Positions 25,102-33,163 of a stretch of DNA of 64,000 nucleotides are shown piece by piece. The translations under genes were made by a program, and so were the position numbers. Position 1 is the first letter of the stretch, and each line of letters opens with the position of its first letter. The notes under the pieces are model-generated. The model was not told where the DNA came from. It ran no database searches and was given only the letters and a program-made list of their open reading frames with translations. The DNA comes from an uncultured Clostridia bacterium (GTDB lineage Bacteria; Bacillota; Clostridia; Christensenellales; CAG-138), in NCBI GenBank assembly GCA_947168855.1, contig CAMVNO010000003.1, forward strand, positions 281,474 through 345,473, given 5' to 3'.

Positions 25102-26385
25102 ATGATCGTATACAAGCATTCCGTCTCATTAGATGCGACCAAGTGCAAGGGGTGTACCACCTGCTTGCGCCGCTGCCCCACGCAGGCGATCCGCATCCGC
25201 GACGGCAAGGCTTGTATCAATCCGAACCTCTGCATCGACTGCGGCGAATGCATCCGCCATTGCCAGTACAAGGCGAAAAAAGCGGATTTCGACGAATGGG
25301 ATTCGATCGATCACTCGAAATACCTGATCGCGCTTCCCGCGCCGTCGCTGTTCGGTCAGTTCGCAAACCTCGACGATACCGACTATCTGCTGCAGGGGCT
25401 CAAAAACCTCGGCTTCAACGACGTGTTCGAGGTTGCCAAGGCAGCGGAAATGGTCACGGACTACACCCGCACCTACATGCATCGCATGGGGATGTCGCAT
25501 GCGCCGTTCATCAGCACGGCGTGTCCGGTCGTGGTCCGGCTCATTTCGCTTCGGTTCCCGTCTTTGAGAAGCAAGATGGTTCCGATCTGCCCGCCGATCG
25601 AGCTTGCGGGCAAGCTTGCGAAGGAACGCGCCCTCAAAGAGCATCCCGAGCTTTCGTCCGACGACGTTCGTACCGTGTTCATCTCCCCGTGCCCCGCAAA
25701 GGTCAGCTGGGTCAAGAACACGCCGGCGGATAAGGAATGCTATGTGGACTACGTGGTCTCCATGAGCGACATCTACTTCCGCGTCCTTTCCAAAATGAAT
25801 CGGGCAAAGATTCCGGAGGTGACTTCCGAATCCGGCATGATCGGCATGAGCTGGTCGTCGTCCGGCGGCGAAGCAAGCGCTTTGATGAACGATCACTATC
25901 TGGCGGCGGACGGCATCGAGAACATCATCCGCGTGCTCGACGATATCGAGATGGGACATTTCCCGGACCTGAAATTTGTCGAGATGAACGCGTGTCCCGG
26001 CGGCTGCGTCGGCGGCGTGATGGCGGTCGAGAACCCCTATATTGCCCGCGTACGGATCCGTGCGCTGCAGCGGTATATGCCCGTCGCGCAGAATCATGTG
26101 ATCCTCGGCGAGAACGATCCGATCCCGAGCGAGGTCATGACGGTCGAACCAGGCGAATACAGCTCCGCGGAGATTCTGGGCGCCGATCGGATGCAGTCGT
26201 TCCGCATGATGGCGGAGATCGAGCGCATCTACAAGATGCTGCCCGGCATGGACTGCGGTTCCTGCGGCGCACCGACCTGCCGCGCACATGCGGAGGACGT
26301 TGTGAGAGGCGAATCCAAGCTGGATGACTGCGTGATCCGCATGCGCGAGATCCTGAGAGAAATCGAACGCGACGACGGAAAGTGA
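25102..26385 (+). CDS. Hydrogenase-like iron-sulphur protein with degenerate H-cluster domain (HydS-type)
   Basis: The 427-aa protein has two [4Fe-4S] ferredoxin motifs (CKGCTTCLRRCP and CIDCGECIRHC), then a domain homologous to the [FeFe]-hydrogenase large subunit: L1 STACPVV, L2 SPCPAKV, L3 NACPGGCVGG, and a C-terminal Fes-type motif CGSCGAPTC. The four cysteines expected to hold the cubane of the H-cluster remain, but the L2 glutamate, the GGGxP ending of L3 and the proton-relay cysteine position of L1 are changed. It is therefore probably an electron-transfer or sensing protein and not a hydrogenase. AAGGAGG precedes the ATG. It sits between two ATPase/DRTGG sets in the operon. Confidence 0.85.
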   Translation: MIVYKHSVSLDATKCKGCTTCLRRCPTQAIRIRDGKACINPNLCIDCGECIRHCQYKAKKADFDEWDSIDHSKYLIALPAPSLFGQFANLDDTDYLLQGLKNLGFNDVFEVAKAAEMVTDYTRTYMHRMGMSHAPFISTACPVVVRLISLRFPSLRSKMVPICPPIELAGKLAKERALKEHPELSSDDVRTVFISPCPAKVSWVKNTPADKECYVDYVVSMSDIYFRVLSKMNRAKIPEVTSESGMIGMSWSSSGGEASALMNDHYLAADGIENIIRVLDDIEMGHFPDLKFVEMNACPGGCVGGVMAVENPYIARVRIRALQRYMPVAQNHVILGENDPIPSEVMTVEPGEYSSAEILGADRMQSFRMMAEIERIYKMLPGMDCGSCGAPTCRAHAEDVVRGESKLDDCVIRMREILREIERDDGK

Positions 26386-26392
26386 GAGAGCT

Positions 26393-26722
26393 ATGACAGT
26401 ACGCGATCTGATCGAGAAAACCGGATACGAACCCCTGCTGCTGTCCGAAGAGGACCGCGAGATCACCGGCGGATACGCGGGCGATCTTCTGAGCTGGGTC
26501 ATGGGACGCGCCGAAAGCGGCGATTGCTGGGTCACGATCATGTCCAACGTGAACGTGGCGGCGGTCGGGCAGCTGACGGACTGCGCCTGCATCGTGTTTT
26601 CGGAGGGCGTCCGTCCGGACGAAGCGGCGGTCAACGCCGCAAGGCTGCACGGGCTGAACCTGCTTTTGACCGAGAAATCCACATTTGAGGTCTGCACCGA
26701 GGTCGGTGCGCTGCTCAGATGA
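26393..26722 (+). CDS. DRTGG domain protein (second copy)
   Basis: The 109-aa product (MTVRDLIEKTGYEPL...) has the same layout as the first DRTGG protein: GGYAGDLLSWVMG, a central SNVNVAAVG strand, DCACIVFSEG and LLLTEKSTFEVC. It differs enough from the first copy to suggest separate roles, possibly different ligands. Its stop overlaps the PHP gene start by 4 nt, so the two are translationally coupled. Confidence 0.78.
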   Translation: MTVRDLIEKTGYEPLLLSEEDREITGGYAGDLLSWVMGRAESGDCWVTIMSNVNVAAVGQLTDCACIVFSEGVRPDEAAVNAARLHGLNLLLTEKSTFEVCTEVGALLR

Positions 26723-27438
26723 GGACGGTCGCGTACGATCTGCATCTGCATTCGTGCCTGTCTCCGTGCGGAGACATGGATATGACGCCCTGCAACATCG
26801 CGGGAATGGCGCATCTTTGCGAACTCGGCATCGTTGCGCTGACGGACCATAACGCGGTCGACAACTGTCCTGCATTCTTTGCAGCGTGTGAAGAGTACGG
26901 GATCGTGCCGATCGCGGGCATGGAACTGACGACGGCGGAGGATATTCATCTTCTGTGCATCTTTGAAACGCTCAACGAAGCGCTTGCCTTCGGAGCGGCG
27001 GTCAAGGAGCACCGGATGAAGATCAAAAACCGTGTCGAGATCTTCGGCGAGCAGCCGATCCTGAACGAACGGGACGAAAAGATCGGAGAGGATCCGTACT
27101 TTCTCCCGGCGGCGACGGATCTGGACCTTTGCGCGGCGGCGGAACTGGTCAGCGCGCACAACGGCGTCTGCTGGCCGGCGCACATCGACCGGGATTCAAA
27201 CGGACTTCTGGCTGTTCTCGGCGCATTTCCGCCGGAACCGGTGTTCCGCATCGCCGAGCTCAGAGATTCCGAAAATGCGAAGCTTGCCGAAGGACGCACG
27301 ATCGTGGTCTGTTCGGACGCGCACCGGCTCTGGGAGATCGGTCAGGCGGGCGGAACGCTGACGCTGGACACGGACGAGACCGATCCGGACGCCGTACGGC
27401 ACGCGTTGTTTACGAAGCTCAGGGAGGGGAGACTGTGA
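26719..27438 (+). CDS. PHP-domain phosphoesterase
   Basis: The 239-aa protein has the four PHP metal motifs: DLHLHSCLSPCGD, LTDHNAVDNC, GMELTT with a later HLLC, and SAHN..PAHIDRDS and CSDAHRLW. This is the trinuclear metal phosphoesterase fold of polymerase-associated PHP and histidinol-phosphatase-like enzymes. A small phosphorylated metabolite or RNA end are both possible substrates. Conserved association with DRTGG proteins in this operon suggests a role in a phospho-signalling step. Overlaps both neighbours by 4 nt. Confidence 0.85.
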   Translation: MRTVAYDLHLHSCLSPCGDMDMTPCNIAGMAHLCELGIVALTDHNAVDNCPAFFAACEEYGIVPIAGMELTTAEDIHLLCIFETLNEALAFGAAVKEHRMKIKNRVEIFGEQPILNERDEKIGEDPYFLPAATDLDLCAAAELVSAHNGVCWPAHIDRDSNGLLAVLGAFPPEPVFRIAELRDSENAKLAEGRTIVVCSDAHRLWEIGQAGGTLTLDTDETDPDAVRHALFTKLREGRL

Positions 27439-27989
27439 AGGAGCTCAGCCTGAACATACTCGATATTGCGCAAAACTCGATCCGCGCGGAAGCGACTCTG
27501 ATCGAGATCCTGCTGGACGAGACGGACACGTCTCTGAAGCTGACGATCCGGGACAACGGCTACGGGATGTCGGAAGCATTTCTGAAAACCGTCGTCGATC
27601 CGTTCTCCACGACGCGCACCACGCGCAAGGTGGGAATGGGAATCCCGCTTCTGAAGCTTGCCGCAGAGCAGACGGGGGGAACGCTGACGATCCGGTCCAC
27701 GGAACGCGCGGTCGATCCCGAACACTGCGGAACGGAGATTTCCGCGACGTTCGACAAGACGCACCTTGATTTTACACCGCTCGGCGACGTGGTCTCCACG
27801 ATCACGCTGCTGATCCGCGGAAGCGCGAAAACGGATTTTCTTTTCCGGCACACCATGAAGGACCGCACGGTCGAGCTCGACACGCGCGAGGTCCGACAGG
27901 TTTTAGGGGACGACGTACCGCTCGACGAATACGAAGTCCTCGCATGGATCCGGGATATGCTGACGGAGCAGTATGCTTCGGAGGCTTGA
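27435..27989 (+). CDS. GHKL ATPase (histidine kinase-like ATP-binding protein), second copy
   Basis: The 184-aa product begins with GTG at 27435 inside the PHP stop (GTGA), with GGGAGGGGA upstream. It has a GHKL core: LDIAQNSIRA (N-box), IRDNGYGM (G1), RKVGMGIPLLKLAAEQTGG (G2) and TEISATF. The extra C-terminal 60 residues (FLFRHTMKDRTVELD...) are not recognised. It lacks a phosphoacceptor or sensor domain. The first part of the longer open frame is only shadow sequence of the PHP gene. It is the second ATPase in the operon and more like a histidine-kinase ATPase than RsbW. Confidence 0.82.
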   Translation: MKELSLNILDIAQNSIRAEATLIEILLDETDTSLKLTIRDNGYGMSEAFLKTVVDPFSTTRTTRKVGMGIPLLKLAAEQTGGTLTIRSTERAVDPEHCGTEISATFDKTHLDFTPLGDVVSTITLLIRGSAKTDFLFRHTMKDRTVELDTREVRQVLGDDVPLDEYEVLAWIRDMLTEQYASEA

Positions 27990-28032
27990 AATATTCAGAA
28001 AAGAAATAACAGAAAACGAAAGGATCAAACTC

Positions 28033-28404
28033 ATGAAATCATTGAAAGAACTTGCAGAAATTCGTGAAAGAATGAAAAACAAGGTCGCTCTTCGGGAAGG
28101 CACCGGTGAGATCCGCGTCGTCGTCGGCATGGCGACCTGCGGCATCGCGGCAGGCGCACGCCCCGTTCTGAACGCCTTTGTGGAACAGGTTGCGGAGCAG
28201 AACCTCAGCGACCGTGTGACCGTCACGCAGACCGGCTGCATCGGCATGTGCCGCTTTGAGCCGATCGTCGAAGTCTTTGAGGGTGATAAGGAGCGCGTGA
28301 CCTATGTCAAGGTCAAGCCCGAAATGGTTCCCGAGATCATCAAGCAGCATCTCATCGACGGCAAACCCGTCACAAAATACACCATCGGTGCGGTGGAAGC
28401 ATAA
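28033..28404 (+). CDS. Thioredoxin-like 2Fe-2S ferredoxin
   Basis: The 123-aa protein resembles the stand-alone NuoE-type/thioredoxin-like [2Fe-2S] ferredoxins found with HydB: MATCGIAAGA for one pair of ligands region and TGCIGMC for the other. A helical N-terminus KSLKELAEIRERM resembles the equivalent gene in clostridial hydrogenase operons. ATG 28033 with AAAGGA upstream is preferred over 27973, which would overlap the ATPase gene. Position immediately before hydB suggests it exchanges electrons with that flavoprotein. Confidence 0.87.
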   Translation: MKSLKELAEIRERMKNKVALREGTGEIRVVVGMATCGIAAGARPVLNAFVEQVAEQNLSDRVTVTQTGCIGMCRFEPIVEVFEGDKERVTYVKVKPEMVPEIIKQHLIDGKPVTKYTIGAVEA

Positions 28405-28419
28405 CGGAGGAAAGACAGA

Positions 28420-30213
28420 ATGATTCGTACGCATGTTTTGATTTGCGGCGGTACGGGTTGTACCTCTTCCGGCAGCGTCAAGATTGCCGATGCACTGGAA
28501 GAACAGATCGCATTGAACGGCCTTGCTGATGAAATCAAGGTCGTACGCACGGGCTGCTTCGGCCTTTGCGCACTCGGTCCGGTCATGATCGTGTACCCGG
28601 AGGGCACGTTCTACAGCCGCGTGAAGCTCGAGGATGTTCCCGAGATCGTTTCGGAGCATCTCCTGAAGGGCCGCGTCGTCGACCGTCTCGTATATCGCGA
28701 GACCGAAGGCGAGGAAAAGGTCGAGGTCCCGTCGCTGCAGGAAACCGGCTTCTACAAGACGCAGATGCGTGTTGCGCTTCGCAACTGCGGCGTCATCAAC
28801 CCGGAGCAGATCGACGAGTACATCGCGATGGACGGCTATGCCGCTCTCGGCAAGGTGCTCACCGAAATGACGCCGGAAGAAGTCATCCAGGTCATGAAGG
28901 ATTCGGGTCTTCGCGGCAGAGGCGGCGCAGGCTTCCCGACCGGCATGAAATGGGATTTCGCGGCAAGAAATAAGGTCCCGCAGAAGTACGTCGTCTGCAA
29001 CGCGGACGAGGGCGACCCCGGCGCGTTCATGGACCGTTCCGTCCTTGAAGGCGACCCGCACGCGGTTCTCGAGGCAATGGCGATCGCGGGCTATGCGATC
29101 GGCGCAAACAAGGGCTACATCTACGTTCGTGCAGAGTACCCGATCGCGGTCAAGCGTCTTGAGATCGCAATCGGTCAGGCGCGTGAATACAACCTGCTCG
29201 GCAAGGACATCTTCGGCACCGGCTTCGACTTTGACATCGAAGTACGTCTCGGCGCAGGCGCGTTCGTCTGCGGCGAAGAGACCGCGCTTCTGACCTCCAT
29301 CGAGGGCAACCGCGGCGAGCCGAGAAACAAGCCCCCGTTCCCGGCGAACAAGGGTCTGTTCGGTCAGCCGACGATCATCAACAACGTCGAAACGCTCGCC
29401 AACATCCCGCAGATCATCCTGAAGGGCGCAGACTGGTTCGCATCCATGGGCACCGAACGCTCCAAGGGCACCAAGGTCTTCGCGCTCGGCGGCAAGATCG
29501 TCAACACGGGTCTTGTTGAGATCCCGATGGGCACCACGCTCCGCGAGATCATCTACGACATCGGCGGCGGCATTCCGAACGGCAAGAAGTTCAAGGCGGT
29601 TCAGACCGGCGGTCCGTCCGGCGGCTGCATCCCCGCGGAATACCTCGACCTGCCGATCGACTATGACAACCTCATCAAGATCGGCGCGATGATGGGCTCC
29701 GGCGGTATGATCGTCATGGACGAAACGACCTGTATGGTCGACGTCGCGCGCTTCTTCCTCGACTTCACGGTCGACGAGAGCTGCGGCAAGTGCACCCCGT
29801 GCCGTATCGGTACGAGACGCCTTCTCGAAATGCTTGACAAGATCACGTCCGGCAACGGCACGCTCGAGGATCTCGACAAGATGGAAGAGCTGTGCAACTA
29901 CATCAAGGCAAACGCAATGTGCGCGCTCGGTCAGACGGCGCCGAACCCGGTCCTCAGTACGCTGAAGTATTTCCGCGACGAGTACGAAGCGCACGTCGTC
30001 GAAAAGCGCTGCCCGGCGGGCGTCTGCAAGAACCTCATGCATTATGAGATCCAGCCCGACAAGTGCCGCGGCTGCACGCTCTGCGCGCGCAAGTGCCCGG
30101 CAGGAGCGATCACGGGCAAGGTCAAGGAACCGCATGTCATCGACCAGTCGAAGTGCATCAAGTGCGGCGCCTGCATGGAAGGCTGTAAGTTCTCGGCCAT
30201 CGTCAAGAAATAA
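28420..30213 (+). CDS. hydB: NADH-binding flavoprotein subunit HydB of bifurcating [FeFe]-hydrogenase (NuoF-like)
   Basis: The 597-aa protein has an N-terminal thioredoxin-like [2Fe-2S] domain (CGGTGC ... TGCFGLC), the NuoF core with FMN loop GLRGRGGAGFPTG and NADH loop GAGAFVCGEETALL, the N3-type cluster SCGKCTPCRIG, and two C-terminal [4Fe-4S] motifs (CRGCTLCARKCP, CIKCGACMEGC). This is the full HydB layout, longer than respiratory NuoF. In HydABC enzymes the flavin couples NADH and reduced ferredoxin oxidation for H2 production. GGAGG lies 11 bases upstream; hydA starts 11 bp after the stop. Confidence 0.96.
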   Translation: MIRTHVLICGGTGCTSSGSVKIADALEEQIALNGLADEIKVVRTGCFGLCALGPVMIVYPEGTFYSRVKLEDVPEIVSEHLLKGRVVDRLVYRETEGEEKVEVPSLQETGFYKTQMRVALRNCGVINPEQIDEYIAMDGYAALGKVLTEMTPEEVIQVMKDSGLRGRGGAGFPTGMKWDFAARNKVPQKYVVCNADEGDPGAFMDRSVLEGDPHAVLEAMAIAGYAIGANKGYIYVRAEYPIAVKRLEIAIGQAREYNLLGKDIFGTGFDFDIEVRLGAGAFVCGEETALLTSIEGNRGEPRNKPPFPANKGLFGQPTIINNVETLANIPQIILKGADWFASMGTERSKGTKVFALGGKIVNTGLVEIPMGTTLREIIYDIGGGIPNGKKFKAVQTGGPSGGCIPAEYLDLPIDYDNLIKIGAMMGSGGMIVMDETTCMVDVARFFLDFTVDESCGKCTPCRIGTRRLLEMLDKITSGNGTLEDLDKMEELCNYIKANAMCALGQTAPNPVLSTLKYFRDEYEAHVVEKRCPAGVCKNLMHYEIQPDKCRGCTLCARKCPAGAITGKVKEPHVIDQSKCIKCGACMEGCKFSAIVKK

Positions 30214-30224
30214 GGAGGGCGACT

Positions 30225-31967
30225 ATGGATACCATTAAAATGAAAATTAACGGAAGAGAGATCGAGGTTCCCGCGGGTTCCACCATTCTGGAAGCGGCGG
30301 AGCTTGCCGGCATCCGGATTCCGACCCTTTGCTACATGAAGCAGATCAACGCGATCGGCGCCTGCCGTATGTGCGTTGTCGAAGTCAAGGGCGCGCGCAG
30401 TAACCCCGTTGCGTGCCTGATGCAGGTTGCGGAAGGCATGGAAGTGCAGACGAATACGCCCGCGCTTCGCGCATCCCGCAAGATGACCCTCGAGCTGATG
30501 CTTTCGAACCACCGCATGGACTGCCTGAGCTGCGTGAGAAGCGGCAACTGCGAACTGCAGGCGCTTTCCCAGGAATACGGCTGCGACGCGCATAAGTTCG
30601 ACGGCGCACCCACCGAGCCGGACATCGACGATTCCGCGATCCATCTCATCCGCGACAATTCGAAGTGCATCCTTTGCCGCCGCTGCGTAGCGGTCTGCAA
30701 ATACAACCAGCACTGCAACGTCATCGGCGCAAACGAGCGCGGCTTCAAGACCCACATCGCAAGCGCGTTCGATCTGCCGCTGGCGACCACATCCTGCGTC
30801 AACTGCGGTCAGTGCATCAGCGTCTGCCCGACCGGCGCGCTCACCGAGCGTGACGACACCGACAAGGTCTGGAAAGCGCTCTCCGATCCCGAAATGCATG
30901 TGGTCGTCGGTCCCGCACCGTCCGTCCGCGTACAGCTCGGCGAAGAATTTGACATGCCGATCGGCACGAACGTCGAAGGCAAGATGATCGCAGCGCTCCG
31001 CCGTCTCGGCTTCGACAAGGTATTCGACGTCGACAACGCGGCTGACGTCACGATCATGGAAGAGGGCACCGAGCTGATCGGCCGTCTCAAGAACGGCGGC
31101 AAGCTCCCGCTCATCACGAGCTGCAGCCCCGGCTGGATCAAGTTCTGCGAGCACTACTATCCGGAATTCATTCCGAATCTTTCGAGCTGCAAATCGCCGC
31201 AGGGCATGTTCGGCGCACTTGTCAAGTCCTACTATGCCGAGAAGATGGGCATCGACCCGAAGAAGATCTTCGTCGTTTCCATCATGCCGTGCACCGCGAA
31301 GAAATTCGAGGTACAGCGTCCCGAGCTCGGCAAGGACGGCAGACCGGACGTCGACGTATCGCTCACCACGCGTGAACTGGCTCGCATGATCCGCCGCGCG
31401 GGCATCAAGTTTGCGGATCTCCCCGACGAGGTCTGCGATCCGATGCTTGGCGTCGCTTCCGGCGCAGGTCACATCTTCGGCGCAACCGGCGGCGTTATGG
31501 AAGCTGCTCTGCGTACCGCGTACGAAGTCGTCACCGGCAAGACGCTTGAGAAGGTCGAATTCCACGACGTCCGTGGCACCGCGGCGATCAAGGAAGCCGA
31601 ATACGATCTGAACGGCGTCAAGGTCCGCGTTGCGGTCACCAGCGGTCTCGAGAATGCTTCGAAGCTTCTTGACATGATCAAGAGCGGCGAGAAGCAGTAC
31701 GAGTTCGTTGAGGTCATGGCGTGCCCCGGCGGCTGCGTCAACGGCGGCGGTCAGCCGATCCAGCCCGGCGCAGTCCGCAACTTCGTGGATCTCCGCGCAA
31801 AGCGCGCGGCGGGCCTCTACGGCGAAGACGACAACATGCCGCTCCGCAAGAGCCATGAGAACCCCGAAGTGCAGGCGCTCTATCGCGACTATCTCGGCGA
31901 GCCGAACGGTCACAAGGCGCACGAGCTATTGCATACGCACTACACCGAGCGCGGTCTGTACAAATAA
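30225..31967 (+). CDS. hydA: [FeFe]-hydrogenase catalytic subunit HydA (bifurcating, group A3 type)
   Basis: The 580-aa protein has an N-terminal plant-type [2Fe-2S] domain (CYMK.. ACRMC, C64), a His/Cys cluster motif (HRMDCLSCVRSGNC, 96-109), two [4Fe-4S] motifs (CILCRRCVAVC, CVNCGQCISVCP) and the H-cluster domain with L1 TSCSPGW (298-304), L2 MPCTAKKFE (354-362) and L3 MACPGGCVNGGGQP (498-511), ending in a small-subunit-like ARAHE-type tail (KAHELLH). L1 reads SCS where the textbook motif is SCC. AGGAGG precedes the ATG. Maturases HydEFG are not in the window. A terminator follows. Confidence 0.96.
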   Translation: MDTIKMKINGREIEVPAGSTILEAAELAGIRIPTLCYMKQINAIGACRMCVVEVKGARSNPVACLMQVAEGMEVQTNTPALRASRKMTLELMLSNHRMDCLSCVRSGNCELQALSQEYGCDAHKFDGAPTEPDIDDSAIHLIRDNSKCILCRRCVAVCKYNQHCNVIGANERGFKTHIASAFDLPLATTSCVNCGQCISVCPTGALTERDDTDKVWKALSDPEMHVVVGPAPSVRVQLGEEFDMPIGTNVEGKMIAALRRLGFDKVFDVDNAADVTIMEEGTELIGRLKNGGKLPLITSCSPGWIKFCEHYYPEFIPNLSSCKSPQGMFGALVKSYYAEKMGIDPKKIFVVSIMPCTAKKFEVQRPELGKDGRPDVDVSLTTRELARMIRRAGIKFADLPDEVCDPMLGVASGAGHIFGATGGVMEAALRTAYEVVTGKTLEKVEFHDVRGTAAIKEAEYDLNGVKVRVAVTSGLENASKLLDMIKSGEKQYEFVEVMACPGGCVNGGGQPIQPGAVRNFVDLRAKRAAGLYGEDDNMPLRKSHENPEVQALYRDYLGEPNGHKAHELLHTHYTERGLYK

Positions 31968-31983
31968 TTGATCCGACACAGAG

Positions 31984-32009
31984 GGCGGGAGAGCGATCTC
32001 CCGCCTTTT
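31984..32009 (+). terminator. Rho-independent terminator of the hydrogenase operon
   Basis: GGCGGGAG (31984-31991) pairs with CTCCCGCC (31998-32005), followed by TTTT. Confidence 0.88.
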
Positions 32010-32072
32010 GCTGTGCCGAAACAGCGACTTTCAAAAAGAAAGCAGTTTTTTTCAACGGAAAAAAAGGATTTT

Positions 32073-32100
32073 TTGGAGTTTTGGCGTATATAATTATAGA
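32073..32100 (+). promoter_or_regulatory. Possible promoter for dgt-dnaG-sigA
   Basis: TTGGAG (32073-32078), 16-bp spacer, TATAGA (32095-32100), within a T/A-rich patch that also contains TATAAT at 32089-32094. Which hexamer pair is used cannot be settled by eye. Confidence 0.4.
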
Positions 32101-32120
32101 ATACTTTCGCGGAGGCGGCT

Positions 32121-33128
32121 ATGGAAGAAGGATCGGTCCGGAAAATGCGTGAAGAATGGGAAAAGCAGATGCTTTCCCCGTATGCGACGCTGTCGGTCAA
32201 CACGCGCGGACGCGAGGTTCCGATGGATCTTTGCCCGGTGCGCACGGAGTTCGTGCGCGACCGCGATCGCATCCTGCACAGCAAGTCCTTTCGTCGATTG
32301 AAGCATAAAACACAGGTCTTTCTGGCGCCGAAGGGCGATCATTACCGCACGCGGCTCACACACACGCTGGAGGTCACGCAGATCGCGCGGACGATCGCGC
32401 GGGCGCTCCGGCTTAATGAGGACCTCGCCGAAGCGATCGCCATGGGGCACGATCTCGGACATACGCCGTTCGGACATGCCGGAGAGGAAGTATTGAACGA
32501 GCTTCTGCCCGGCGGATTCAAGCATAACGAGCAGAGCCTGCGCGTCGTCGAAAAGCTCGAATACGACGGCAAGGGGCTGAACCTCACCTGGGAGGTGCGC
32601 GACGGCATCGTGAACCACACGAGCAGCGGGCATCCGGCGACGGTCGAGGGCAAGGTCGTTTCTCTGGCGGACCGCATTGCCTACATCAATCACGACATCG
32701 ACGACGCGATGCGCGCGGGCGTTCTGAACGAAGAAGATCTGCCGCGCTCCTGCATCGAGCTGTTCGGACCGACGCATTCCAAGCGCATCAACAGCTTGAT
32801 CATCAACGTGATCCAAAACAGTCAGAACAGCGCGGACATCCGCTTTTCGCCCGATTATGCCGACGAGTTCAAGGTTCTGCGCAAGTTCATGTTCGATCGC
32901 GTCTACCTGAATCCGGTCGCCAAGAGCGAGGAGGGCAAGGCGAAGGGCGTTGTGCGTGCGCTGTATGCGTATTATTACGAGCATCCGGAGCTTCTGGACG
33001 TCGAGTATCAGGCGACGCTTGAAGCGGAGGGCAAGGAACGCGCGGTCGCCGATTTTATCGCCGGCATGAGCGACACCTACGCAATCAGCACCTATGAACA
33101 CGTTTTCGTGCCGAAGAGCTGGAGCTGA
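32121..33128 (+). CDS. dgt: dGTP triphosphohydrolase-like HD-domain protein
   Basis: The 335-aa protein has the dGTPase family layout: FRRLKHKTQVF near the N-terminus, the HD metal residues in RTRLTHTLEVTQIAR and MGHDLGHTPFGHAGE, and SLADRIAYINHDIDDA for the final aspartate. It would cleave dNTPs to deoxynucleosides and triphosphate and help balance precursor pools. Upstream of dnaG and sigA it is in the place usual for Firmicutes. GGAGG lies 5 bases before ATG 32121. The short C-terminus matches the type-2 family. Confidence 0.93.
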   Translation: MEEGSVRKMREEWEKQMLSPYATLSVNTRGREVPMDLCPVRTEFVRDRDRILHSKSFRRLKHKTQVFLAPKGDHYRTRLTHTLEVTQIARTIARALRLNEDLAEAIAMGHDLGHTPFGHAGEEVLNELLPGGFKHNEQSLRVVEKLEYDGKGLNLTWEVRDGIVNHTSSGHPATVEGKVVSLADRIAYINHDIDDAMRAGVLNEEDLPRSCIELFGPTHSKRINSLIINVIQNSQNSADIRFSPDYADEFKVLRKFMFDRVYLNPVAKSEEGKAKGVVRALYAYYYEHPELLDVEYQATLEAEGKERAVADFIAGMSDTYAISTYEHVFVPKSWS

Positions 33129-33163
33129 AGCAATTTACAAAACACGGGGAAAGGAGGCGCGCG

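Noticed and set aside
25129-27183. Minus-strand open frame of 684 codons in the hydrogenase operon
   Set aside because: Antisense shadow of co-directional genes with 4-nt overlaps; no ribosome site.
28039-30135. Minus-strand open frame of 698 codons opposite hydB
   Set aside because: Shadow of a strongly conserved gene; same for 30042-31922 opposite hydA.
23809-31967. Respiratory complex I operon
   Set aside because: Only NuoE/F/G-like genes with a full H-cluster domain are present and no membrane subunits, so it is a soluble hydrogenase.
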